Positions 6,890 to 13,139 of a stretch of 27,625 bases of DNA are shown here, piece by piece. A program made the position numbers and the translations under genes. Below the pieces are notes generated by a model. The model did no database searches, was not told the origin of the DNA, and saw nothing but the letters and a program-made list of their open reading frames with translations. The stretch covers positions 1-27,625 of the forward strand of contig SFRL01000042.1 of the NCBI GenBank assembly GCA_004562765.1. Direction: 5' to 3'. Position 1 is the stretch's first letter, and each line of letters starts with the position of its first letter. Origin of the DNA: a bacterium (GTDB lineage: Bacteria > Bacillota > Clostridia > Lachnospirales > Lachnospiraceae).

Positions 6890-6918
6890 ACTATACACGA
6901 TTTTGACAGAAGATGCAA
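6890..6918 (-). promoter_or_regulatory. Sigma-A promoter of the thi operon
   Basis: On the minus strand a -35 box TTGCAT (6918 to 6913) and a -10 box TATAGT (6895 to 6890) are 17 bp apart. Predicted transcription starts near 6883, about 45 nt before the TPP aptamer. Spacing and position are ideal. Confidence 0.75.
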
Positions 6919-6962
6919 GAGACTTTTCGCTTTTTCGACAGGTGAGACGGCGCACGTACCGG

Positions 6963-7235
6963 TTATTTTTTTGCCATCTTCAGGATTGCCAGCACCTGAT
7001 CGACTTTGGCTTTTTCGGCAGGTGAGAGATTGGCAGTGAGCAGTTCGATCATGAGACTCTGCTCATCCGGGGTAAACTGAATATTCTGCTGACGCGCCTC
7101 CTGCTGGCATTTGGTCAGCTGCCGCATCATGGCTGCGGAATTGCCTCCGGAAGGCATTGTTGCAAAAGCCTTTAAAAAAGCGAGTTTTTCCGGAGAGATT
7201 CCGGTAGTCGAGTTCATCAGATCATCAATCGTCAT
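6963..7235 (-). CDS. Small helical protein of unknown function (second of a coupled pair)
   Basis: This 90-residue soluble protein is rich in Met, Ala, Gln and Leu and looks all-helical. It has a short SPEKLAFLKAFA segment, a Met/Gln-rich middle and a C-terminal LSPAEKAKVDQVLAILKMAKK helix. It has one cysteine and no signal peptide or membrane segment. The ATG overlaps the stop of the preceding gene in an ATGA arrangement, with AGGAGG within that gene's last codons, so translation is coupled. Its C-terminal helix pattern (acidic turn, then D-x-x-L/I-x-x-x-L) resembles the end of its partner, so the two may be distant paralogues or form a complex. I do not recognise a family. No terminator is clear between its stop and the thi promoter 45 bp on. 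Confidence 0.75.
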   Translation of the reverse strand: MTIDDLMNSTTGISPEKLAFLKAFATMPSGGNSAAMMRQLTKCQQEARQQNIQFTPDEQSLMIELLTANLSPAEKAKVDQVLAILKMAKK

Positions 7236-7576
7236 ACATCCTCCTGTCCGTGGAACATTCCACCGTAGAGATCAGCCATGGACAGCACATTGCTGATCAG
7301 GTCAATATTGGATTGGTCACTCTCCGTACAGAGCGGACGGATCGCATCCAGCATCTGCAGGATCCGCGCGGAGGTATTCATCCCCTCACACATTTGCAGA
7401 GAGGGCTCCTTGTGCTCAAACAGAGAGTTGGCGCGGGAAAGCTCCATCATTTTTACAAATGTGGCAACGGCGCGCTGACTGGGGTATGGTATGTAGGGAA
7501 TCGCTGTCTTCAGGATCTGCAGAGTCCGGTCTTGCAGATGCGAATCAAAGGGCGTAGGTGTAAATTCTGTATCCAT
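7232..7576 (-). CDS. Small helical protein of unknown function (first of a coupled pair)
   Basis: This is a 114-residue soluble, probably helical protein. I place the start at the ATG at 7576, preceded by an AAGGAT-type site after an A-rich run. The frame is open further upstream to 7795, but that extension is cysteine- and hydrophobic-rich nonsense that would run through the start region of a divergent gene. Visible features are FTPTPFDSHLQDRTLQILKTAIPYIP, a central VATFVKMMELSRANSLF helix and a C-terminal DLISNVLSMADLYGGMF helix. The stop overlaps the next gene's ATG. No known catalytic motif is visible. It is divergently arranged with the 51-residue gene at 7665, sharing an 88-bp intergenic region. 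Confidence 0.7.
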   Translation of the reverse strand: MDTEFTPTPFDSHLQDRTLQILKTAIPYIPYPSQRAVATFVKMMELSRANSLFEHKEPSLQMCEGMNTSARILQMLDAIRPLCTESDQSNIDLISNVLSMADLYGGMFHGQEDV

Positions 7577-7664
7577 AAAATATCCTTTTTTATTTAAACT
7601 ATGAGAAAGGTATGAAAATATGCATATGATGTAAGTAGAAACTTTTTTTATGAGGAGGCAGTCC

Positions 7665-7820
7665 ATGGGACGATTGATCATAGATGGGAACCGCGTATAC
7701 GAACTGGATGAGGCGTGTCTGCAGAGAAAAAAGAGAATGGGACAGATCCAGGAATCAGACAGAAAGACACCGACACAAAGCGGGCGGGAGACCAACCTGC
7801 AAAGAAGAGGAAAGCAATAA
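7665..7820 (+). CDS. 51-residue basic small protein, unknown
   Basis: A strong ribosome binding site (GAGGAGG at 7652-7658, 6 nt before the ATG) precedes a 51-codon frame ending in TAA at 7818-7820. The protein opens with MGRLIIDGNRVYELDEACLQ and then becomes strongly basic and polar (RKKRMGQIQ ... RETNLQRRGKQ) with no hydrophobic segment, so it may bind nucleic acid or a partner. A perfect intrinsic terminator follows at once, giving a complete small transcription unit. Overlapping frames at 7684 and 7715 on the same strand lack comparable sites. A TATGAT at 7625-7630 could be its -10 box, but the -35 is poor. Family not recognised. Confidence 0.65.
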   Translation: MGRLIIDGNRVYELDEACLQRKKRMGQIQESDRKTPTQSGRETNLQRRGKQ

Positions 7821-7821
7821 C

Positions 7822-7849
7822 AAAAAAGGCAGGTGTTCCTGCCTTTTTT
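7822..7849. terminator. Bidirectional intrinsic terminator between convergent small genes
   Basis: The arm aaaaaaggcagg (7822-7833) and its exact complement cctgcctttttt (7838-7849) form a 12-bp stem with the 4-nt loop tgtt. A-run and T-run flank the GC core, so it works in both directions: for the 51-residue gene ending at 7820 and for the Cys-rich gene ending at 7874 on the other strand. Confidence 0.95.
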
Positions 7850-7873
7850 GTGTTTGGAAGTCTGATCAGTGGA

Positions 7874-8089
7874 TCAGAAGCATCCGAAGCCGTGATCATT
7901 ACCGCAGCAGCACAGGATGAGTAAGATGATCCAGATACTTTCGCATCCGTTACCGCATCCATCGCCTCTGCCGAAGAATCCACCGCCGTTGCCGCAGCAG
8001 CAAAGAAGCAGCAGGATCCAAATGATGCTTGAACATCCGTGACGGTCCTCACATCCACATCCGCAGTTTGTAGCAGCTAAATCGCTCAT
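7874..8089 (-). CDS. Cys/Gly-rich hydrophobic small protein with internal duplication
   Basis: This 71-residue protein contains 13 cysteines and two hydrophobic stretches that each end in CCCGN. One is CSSIIWILLLLCCCGN at 19-34 and the other CESIWIILLILCCCGN at 49-64, exactly 30 residues apart. The DNA shows the same 90-bp offset (7899 and 7989), so this is an internal tandem duplication. The N-terminal MSDLAATNCGCGC is followed by Asp/His/Gly-rich linkers. Short cysteine-rich proteins of this look are common in clostridia and are sometimes annotated as chorion-class high-cysteine proteins; the function is unknown. Membrane association, metal binding or a spore or envelope role are guesses. 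The ATG at 8089 has GGAGG 8 nt upstream; an in-frame ATG at 8104 overlaps that site and is rejected as the start. Confidence 0.75.
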   Translation of the reverse strand: MSDLAATNCGCGCEDRHGCSSIIWILLLLCCCGNGGGFFGRGDGCGNGCESIWIILLILCCCGNDHGFGCF

Positions 8090-8197
8090 TTTGAATTCCT
8101 CCATTGATTTGATTTATAGTTCATATTATGTGGAGGGCATGTCAGTGTTTCCACTTATCAAATTACATTATTTTTTTTCGGAGTCTTGCGCTTGGAA

Positions 8198-8226
8198 TTG
8201 CATGGGGAAAAAAATTATGCTATAGT
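8198..8226 (+). promoter_or_regulatory. Promoter of icd, extended -10 type
   Basis: TTGCAT (8198-8203), a 17-bp spacer and TATAGT (8221-8226) form a good sigma-A promoter, strengthened by TGC directly before the -10 box. Transcription would start near 8233, leaving a leader of about 84 nt before the icd ATG. I see no riboswitch or terminator in that leader. The hexamers and spacing equal those of the thi promoter. Confidence 0.7.
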
Positions 8227-8316
8227 ACCTATGATTGTGTTTGACGTTGATGCCTGTTGCTGTATTGAACAGACATTACTGCACAAGAACAAAACGTAGG
8301 AAAGGTGGACAATGCG

Positions 8317-9528
8317 ATGGAAAAAATTAAGATGACAACCCCTTTAGTAGAGATGGACGGAGATGAGATGACCCGTGTGCTCTGGCAGATGATCAAGGAC
8401 GAGCTGCTGATCCCGTTTATTGATCTGAAGACGGAATATTACGATCTGGGGTTGGAATACCGCAATGAGACAAATGACCAGGTGACGGTAGATTCGGCAA
8501 ATGCCACAAAGAAGTACGGTGTTGCAGTGAAGTGTGCGACGATCACCCCGAACGCAGCCAGAATGACAGAGTACAATTTAAAGGAAATGTGGAAAAGTCC
8601 GAACGGAACGATCCGTGCGATGCTGGACGGGACGGTATTCCGTACACCGATTCAGGTCAAAGGCATTGAACCCTGTGTGAAGAATTGGAAAAAGCCGATC
8701 ACGATTGCAAGACATGCATATGGTGACGTGTACAAATCTGTGGAGATGAAGATTCCCGGTGCCGGAAAAGCGGAGCTTGTGTTCACGGGAGCAGACGGTA
8801 AAGAGGAACGTGTGACGATCCATGAGTTTACCGGTGCAGGTATCATTCAGGGACAGCATAATGTAGATGAGTCCATCGAGAGCTTTGCGCGCAGCTGTTT
8901 TAACTATGCGCTTGATTTAAAGCAGGATCTGTGGTTTGCGACAAAGGATACGATCTCCAAAAAGTATGATCACACTTTCAAGGATATTTTCCAGGAGATC
9001 TTCGACGCTGAGTATAAAGAAAAATTTGAGCAGGCGGGCATTACATATTTTTATACACTGATCGATGACGCCGTTGCACGTGTGATGAAGTCTGAGGGCG
9101 GTTTTATCTGGGCATGCAAGAACTATGACGGTGATGTGATGAGTGACATGATCTCATCTGCCTGCGGTTCACTGGCCATGATGACTTCTGTGCTTGTTTC
9201 ACCGGCAGGTATTTATGAGTATGAGGCAGCACACGGAACCGTACAGCGTCATTATTACAAACATCTTGCAGGAGAGGAGACATCAACAAACTCTGTTGCA
9301 ACGATCTTTGCATGGTCGGGAGCACTCAGAAAGCGCGGAGAGCTGGATCAGCTTCCGGAGCTGATGACATTTGCAGACCGCCTGGAGAAAGCATGTATTG
9401 ATACGATCGAGTCAGGCAAAATGACAAAGGATCTGGCTTTGATCACAACGCTTGAGAACCCGACTGTTTTGAACAGTGCGGATTTCATCAAGGCGATCCG
9501 CAAGACATTGGAAGCATATTACGCGTAA
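8317..9528 (+). CDS. icd: NADP-dependent isocitrate dehydrogenase, eukaryote-like homodimeric type
   Basis: This enzyme oxidatively decarboxylates isocitrate to 2-oxoglutarate, making NADPH and the precursor for glutamate. The 403-residue sequence is of the type shared with mitochondrial and cytosolic eukaryotic enzymes rather than the E. coli type. It has VEMDGDEMTR near the N terminus, VKCATITPN, MWKSPNGTIR with R100, GTVFR with R109, and ARHAYGDVYK with R132. The metal-binding aspartates lie in YDGDVMSDM (D273, D277) and the NADP-site segment is YEAAHGTVQRHY. R132 falls at the same number as the isocitrate-binding Arg132 of human IDH1. I chose the ATG at 8317 because AGGTGG lies 8 nt upstream; an in-frame GTG at 8305 is spaced too close to its AGG. 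It is probably a single-gene unit or is read through into the ABC-F gene 48 bp on. Confidence 0.95.
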   Translation: MEKIKMTTPLVEMDGDEMTRVLWQMIKDELLIPFIDLKTEYYDLGLEYRNETNDQVTVDSANATKKYGVAVKCATITPNAARMTEYNLKEMWKSPNGTIRAMLDGTVFRTPIQVKGIEPCVKNWKKPITIARHAYGDVYKSVEMKIPGAGKAELVFTGADGKEERVTIHEFTGAGIIQGQHNVDESIESFARSCFNYALDLKQDLWFATKDTISKKYDHTFKDIFQEIFDAEYKEKFEQAGITYFYTLIDDAVARVMKSEGGFIWACKNYDGDVMSDMISSACGSLAMMTSVLVSPAGIYEYEAAHGTVQRHYYKHLAGEETSTNSVATIFAWSGALRKRGELDQLPELMTFADRLEKACIDTIESGKMTKDLALITTLENPTVLNSADFIKAIRKTLEAYYA

Positions 9529-9576
9529 TTTCTTCGGGCCTTGCCCGATCTGATACGCACAAGGGGAGTAGAACAA

Positions 9577-11529
9577 ATGATTTTATCCTGTCAGAATGTT
9601 TCAAAAGCATTTGGAACAGAAGAAATCTTAAAAAAAGCATCCTTCCATGTGGAGGAAAATGAAAAGGCAGCCATCGTGGGGATTAACGGAGCCGGAAAGT
9701 CCACGCTCTTAAAGATCCTTGTAGGTGAGCTGTCTGCAGATGAGGGAGAGGTAACCGTTGCGAAAAATACGAGCATCGGTTACCTTGCTCAGTATCAGGA
9801 TGTTTCCGCTGAGCGCACGATTTATGAGGAGGTCTTAAGTGCCAAGGCAGATGTGATCGGCATGGAGGAACAGATCCGCAGCTTTGAAGATCAGATGAAA
9901 CACTGCGCAGGCGCGGAACTGGAGACTCTGATGGAGCGTTATCACGCATTTTTGCAGGAGTTTGAGGAAAAGGGCGGATACTATTACAAGAGTGAGGTCA
10001 GCAGCGTGCTGCGCGGACTTGGCTTTGAGGAGAGTGAGTTTGACCGGAAGCTCTCGGAGCTCTCCGGCGGGCAGAAGACGCGCGTCTCTCTGGCAAAGCT
10101 GCTTGTGCAGAAGCCGGATATCCTGCTTTTGGATGAGCCGACGAACCATCTGGACCTCGCCAGCATCACCTGGCTGGAGGGCTTTTTGCGGGGTTATAGG
10201 GGTGCTGTCATCCTTGTGTCCCACGACCGGTACTTTTTGGACCGCATTGTGACAAAGGTAATCGAAGTTTTTATGCATCAGGTGCGGATGTATGCAGGAA
10301 ATTATTCAGAATACAGTAAAAAGAAGGCTGAAATCCGTGCAGCACAGATGAAACAGTATCTGAACCAGCAGCGTGAGATCGCCCATCAGGAGGAGGTCAT
10401 CGCAAAGCTGAAGTCTTTTAACCGCGAGAAGTCCATCAAGCGGGCGGAGAGCCGGGAAAAGGCGCTGGAAAAGATCGAGGTGCTGGAAAAACCGGTGGAG
10501 GAGCATGCGGACATGCACATCACGCTGGAGCCGAACATTACCAGCGGCAAGGATGTGCTTGCGGTGGAGGGACTGGCGAAGGCATTTCCGGGAAATCCGC
10601 TTTTTTCCGGCATTGATTTTGAGATAAAGCGCGGGGAGCGGGTGGCATTGATCGGAAACAACGGTACCGGAAAGACGACAATGCTGAAGATCATCACGAA
10701 CAGCATTCCGGCGGATGCAGGAACCGTCCGACTTGGTACAAATGTTCATATTGGCTATTATGATCAGGAACAGCAGCTGCTCTCAGAAGAAAAGACGCTG
10801 TTTGAGGAGGTTCAGGATGCGTATCCGAACCTGAATAATACGCAGGTGCGAAGTGTTCTTGCAGCCTTTTTATTTACGGGAGAGGAGGCCGTTACAAAAC
10901 GGGTGTCTGAGCTCAGCGGTGGTGAGCGCGGACGGCTCTCACTGGCGAAGCTCATGCTCTCGGAAGCAAATTTTCTGATCCTTGATGAGCCGACAAACCA
11001 TCTGGACATGGTTTCAAAGGAGATTCTGGAGCAGGCGTTGAACAGATACACCGGAACGGTATTTTTTGTGTCACATGACCGATATTTTATCAATCAGACG
11101 GCAACACGTATTCTGGATCTGACCGGTCAGACCATCGTAAATTATATCGGAAATTATGACTACTATCTGGAAAAGCAGGAGGAACTGACCCGCGTCTATG
11201 TCACAGACCGGCAGAATACAAATACACAGGCGGTACAGGCCGTTGTGCAGAGTATTCAGGAAGATTCCGGAAAGACGGACTGGCAGGAGCAGAAAAAACA
11301 ACAGGCGGCGCTTCGGAAAAAACAAAATGAGCTGAAAAAGACAGAGGAAGAGATCGCACATCTGGAGGAAGAGAAGGAACTTTTGGAGGCAGAAGCGTCG
11401 GATCCTGCGGTTGCGACCAATTCCGCCCATCTGTTCGAACTTCATAAGAAGATGACAGAGATCGATGAAAAACTGGAAGTGCTCTATGAAAATTGGGAGC
11501 TTTTGGCAAGCGATGAAGCGTTGTCCTGA
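9577..11529 (+). CDS. ABC-F family ATPase (YdiF/Uup-like, ribosome-associated)
   Basis: This 650-residue soluble protein has two ABC ATPase domains and no membrane segment, the hallmark of the ABC-F translation factors. Domain 1 has Walker A GINGAGKST at 35-43, the signature LSGGQKTRVSLAKLL from about 162 and LLLDEPTNHLDL. A charged helical linker follows (the interdomain arm, near 245-320, with EYSKKKAEIRAAQMKQYLNQQREIA). Domain 2 has GNNGTGKTT from 360, LSGGERGRLSLAKLM and LILDEPTNHLDM. The C terminus is a Lys/Glu-rich coiled coil. Such proteins bind the ribosomal E site and some protect against antibiotics; which applies here cannot be read from the sequence. An AAGGGGAG site 8 nt before ATG 9577 decides the start over an upstream frame. 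The neighbouring rex matches the ydiF-rex pairing in Bacillus. Confidence 0.92.
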   Translation: MILSCQNVSKAFGTEEILKKASFHVEENEKAAIVGINGAGKSTLLKILVGELSADEGEVTVAKNTSIGYLAQYQDVSAERTIYEEVLSAKADVIGMEEQIRSFEDQMKHCAGAELETLMERYHAFLQEFEEKGGYYYKSEVSSVLRGLGFEESEFDRKLSELSGGQKTRVSLAKLLVQKPDILLLDEPTNHLDLASITWLEGFLRGYRGAVILVSHDRYFLDRIVTKVIEVFMHQVRMYAGNYSEYSKKKAEIRAAQMKQYLNQQREIAHQEEVIAKLKSFNREKSIKRAESREKALEKIEVLEKPVEEHADMHITLEPNITSGKDVLAVEGLAKAFPGNPLFSGIDFEIKRGERVALIGNNGTGKTTMLKIITNSIPADAGTVRLGTNVHIGYYDQEQQLLSEEKTLFEEVQDAYPNLNNTQVRSVLAAFLFTGEEAVTKRVSELSGGERGRLSLAKLMLSEANFLILDEPTNHLDMVSKEILEQALNRYTGTVFFVSHDRYFINQTATRILDLTGQTIVNYIGNYDYYLEKQEELTRVYVTDRQNTNTQAVQAVVQSIQEDSGKTDWQEQKKQQAALRKKQNELKKTEEEIAHLEEEKELLEAEASDPAVATNSAHLFELHKKMTEIDEKLEVLYENWELLASDEALS

Positions 11530-11531
11530 CA

Positions 11532-11560
11532 TTGACATTTTCTTAACGAATGTTTATACT
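11532..11560 (+). promoter_or_regulatory. Near-consensus rex promoter with overlapping Rex operator
   Basis: TTGACA (11532-11537), a 17-bp spacer and TATACT (11555-11560) form an almost ideal sigma-A promoter. The 18 bases at 11532-11549, ttgacattttcttaacga, match the Rex operator pattern TTGTTAA-N4-TTAACAA at 10 of 14 defined positions, with the right half site nearly perfect. The operator covers the -35 box and part of the spacer, so bound Rex would block RNA polymerase. Autorepression relieved by NADH is the likely logic. Confidence 0.75.
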
Positions 11561-11601
11561 GGAAATAGTAAATTACTGGGAAGGTTAAGGGGATTTTAGA
11601 C

Positions 11602-12261
11602 ATGGAAGAAAAGGAAATCTCACAGGCAGTCATCCGTCGGATGCCTCGATATTACAGATATCTTGGTGAACTGCTGGATGCAGGTGTTGAGCGTATTTCA
11701 TCGAACGATCTGAGCAGCCGCATGAATGTGACGGCTTCACAGATCCGTCAGGATCTGAACAATTTTGGTGGATTCGGACAGCAGGGTTATGGATATAACG
11801 TCAAATATCTCTATGAAGAGATTGGAAAGATACTTGGACTGAATACGACACATTATGTGATCATTATCGGTGCCGGACATCTCGGTCAGGCGCTGGCAAA
11901 TTATGTAAAGTTTGAAAAGCTGGGATTTTTGATCACCGCTTTATTTGATGTAGATCCGGAGCTGATCGGCAAGGATGTGCGGGGGATCCCCATTTTAGCT
12001 CTTGAAGATATTCCGGAATATGTAAAAAATCATACAGTCGATATCGCGACGCTGACGATGCCGAAATCAGAGGCCGATACCATCGCCAATGAACTTGCTA
12101 GTCTGGGGGTGCATGCAATCTGGAATTTTGCGCATGTGGATCTGGAACTGTTCGACAAGGATGTGATCGTGGAGAACGTGCATCTGTCTGATAGTCTGAT
12201 GCAGCTGTCTTACAATACAGTAAAGCATACAAAGGAAAAGGACAAGGGTTCCGAGCACTGA
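11602..12261 (+). CDS. rex: Redox-sensing transcriptional repressor Rex
   Basis: Rex senses the NADH/NAD+ ratio and represses fermentation and reduction genes when NADH is low. The 219-residue protein has an N-terminal winged-helix DNA-binding domain (RISSNDLSSRMNVTASQIRQDLNNFGGFGQQGYGYNV, about 31-67) and a Rossmann domain opening with IIIGAGHLGQAL (GxGxxG at 90-95). It ends in a domain-swap helix with SDSLMQLSYN. Length is standard. The start follows AAGGGG at a normal distance. It has its own promoter and a probable Rex operator 50 bp upstream, and lies after the ABC-F gene as in Bacillus. The coiled-coil gene follows after 37 bp and is likely co-transcribed. Confidence 0.96.
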   Translation: MEEKEISQAVIRRMPRYYRYLGELLDAGVERISSNDLSSRMNVTASQIRQDLNNFGGFGQQGYGYNVKYLYEEIGKILGLNTTHYVIIIGAGHLGQALANYVKFEKLGFLITALFDVDPELIGKDVRGIPILALEDIPEYVKNHTVDIATLTMPKSEADTIANELASLGVHAIWNFAHVDLELFDKDVIVENVHLSDSLMQLSYNTVKHTKEKDKGSEH

Positions 12262-12298
12262 AAATGAAATACAGTTACGGAAAGGCAGGGGATGTCTG

Positions 12299-13084
12299 AT
12301 GGCTGAGAACAAAGATTTTAGTGTATTCCTGCAAAATAAGAAAATACCGGTCTGTGTACTGGACCAGAAATGGCACCGGCTGTTTGCGGTCAAGGGCAAG
12401 CCGGAAGACGTTGCCGCATGTGAGCAGGAATTGAATGAACTCCTGAAAAAACAGGGGCATCTGAACAACGAACTTCGGGAACTGAAAAAGCTGAAATCAA
12501 AACTGATGGGTAATATTGTCGAAAACATGGAGGGTACGCATCAGGAAAACGCCGGGCGCATGAGTTCCAGAAAGCTTGATGAGGACAAGCGTCTGATCGA
12601 TGACATCAATGCAAAGATGGAGGCGAATGAGGATGCTCTGTTAGATCTCCCGCGGGAGATCAACCGCGTCAACAAGGAACTGATGCTCTTAACCGTGGAG
12701 TTCTGTTACGGAAATCTGCGGACTAATGTTGCGGAGATCCGGGAAATTACGGACTGGATCACGCAGGTGCGTATTGATCTGAAGAAAAACATTATTAAAA
12801 AGCAGAACCGGGAGATCAATTCCCGCCAGATGTATGCGTATATGCATGATGTGTTTGGTGCGGAGATGATGGATGTGTTTGATCTGGATAATGGAGACAT
12901 TGATCTGCGTATTCTGGAATCACCGAAGAAAAAGCATCAGGAACAGCCACAGCAATCGTCGGAAGAAGCCGGAAAACAGGAGAAGCCCAAGGCTGCAGAG
13001 GGTGACGGAACCGTGACTGCAAAGGGTGAGGGTGAAGATACACCGCTTCCTACGGAAAACTTTGAAACCAAAAAGCAGGGCTGA
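12299..13084 (+). CDS. Coiled-coil protein of unknown function
   Basis: This 261-residue soluble protein opens with a short folded-looking segment (NKKIPVCVLDQKWHRLFAVKGKP). It continues with charged helices, ELNELLKKQGHLNNELRELKKLKSKL near 43-70 and a second coiled coil near 95-130, then a conserved-looking REINSRQMYAYMHDVFGAEMMDVFDLDNGDIDL. The last 55 residues are low-complexity Glu/Gln/Lys-rich and probably disordered. There is no signal peptide, membrane helix or enzyme motif. AGGGG is 7 nt before the ATG. Position in the rex transcript, 37 bp downstream, suggests expression under Rex control, but nothing in the protein shows a redox role. I do not recognise the family. Confidence 0.8.
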   Translation: MAENKDFSVFLQNKKIPVCVLDQKWHRLFAVKGKPEDVAACEQELNELLKKQGHLNNELRELKKLKSKLMGNIVENMEGTHQENAGRMSSRKLDEDKRLIDDINAKMEANEDALLDLPREINRVNKELMLLTVEFCYGNLRTNVAEIREITDWITQVRIDLKKNIIKKQNREINSRQMYAYMHDVFGAEMMDVFDLDNGDIDLRILESPKKKHQEQPQQSSEEAGKQEKPKAAEGDGTVTAKGEGEDTPLPTENFETKKQG

Positions 13085-13105
13085 CCTTCTCGTGGTCAGC
13101 CTTTT
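13079..13105 (+). terminator. Weak intrinsic terminator overlapping the stop codon
   Basis: ggctgacc (13079-13086) pairs exactly with ggtcagcc (13094-13101) around a 7-nt loop, followed by only four T residues. The TGA stop of the coiled-coil gene is inside the left arm. It probably ends the rex transcript in part, with some read-through to nnr. Confidence 0.7.
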
Positions 13106-13139
13106 GTATCACAGCCACCGGGCATAAAGGGGTGATTTT

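Noticed and set aside
7577..7795. N-terminal extension of the 7232-7576 gene
   Set aside because: The extension is Cys/Ser/Ile-rich, overlaps the divergent small gene, and the ATG at 7576 has a suitable upstream A/G-rich site.
8231..8299. 22-codon frame with three cysteines in the icd leader
   Set aside because: Its ATG coincides with the predicted transcription start and has no ribosome binding site; icd has no link to cysteine, so a leader-peptide attenuator is not supported.
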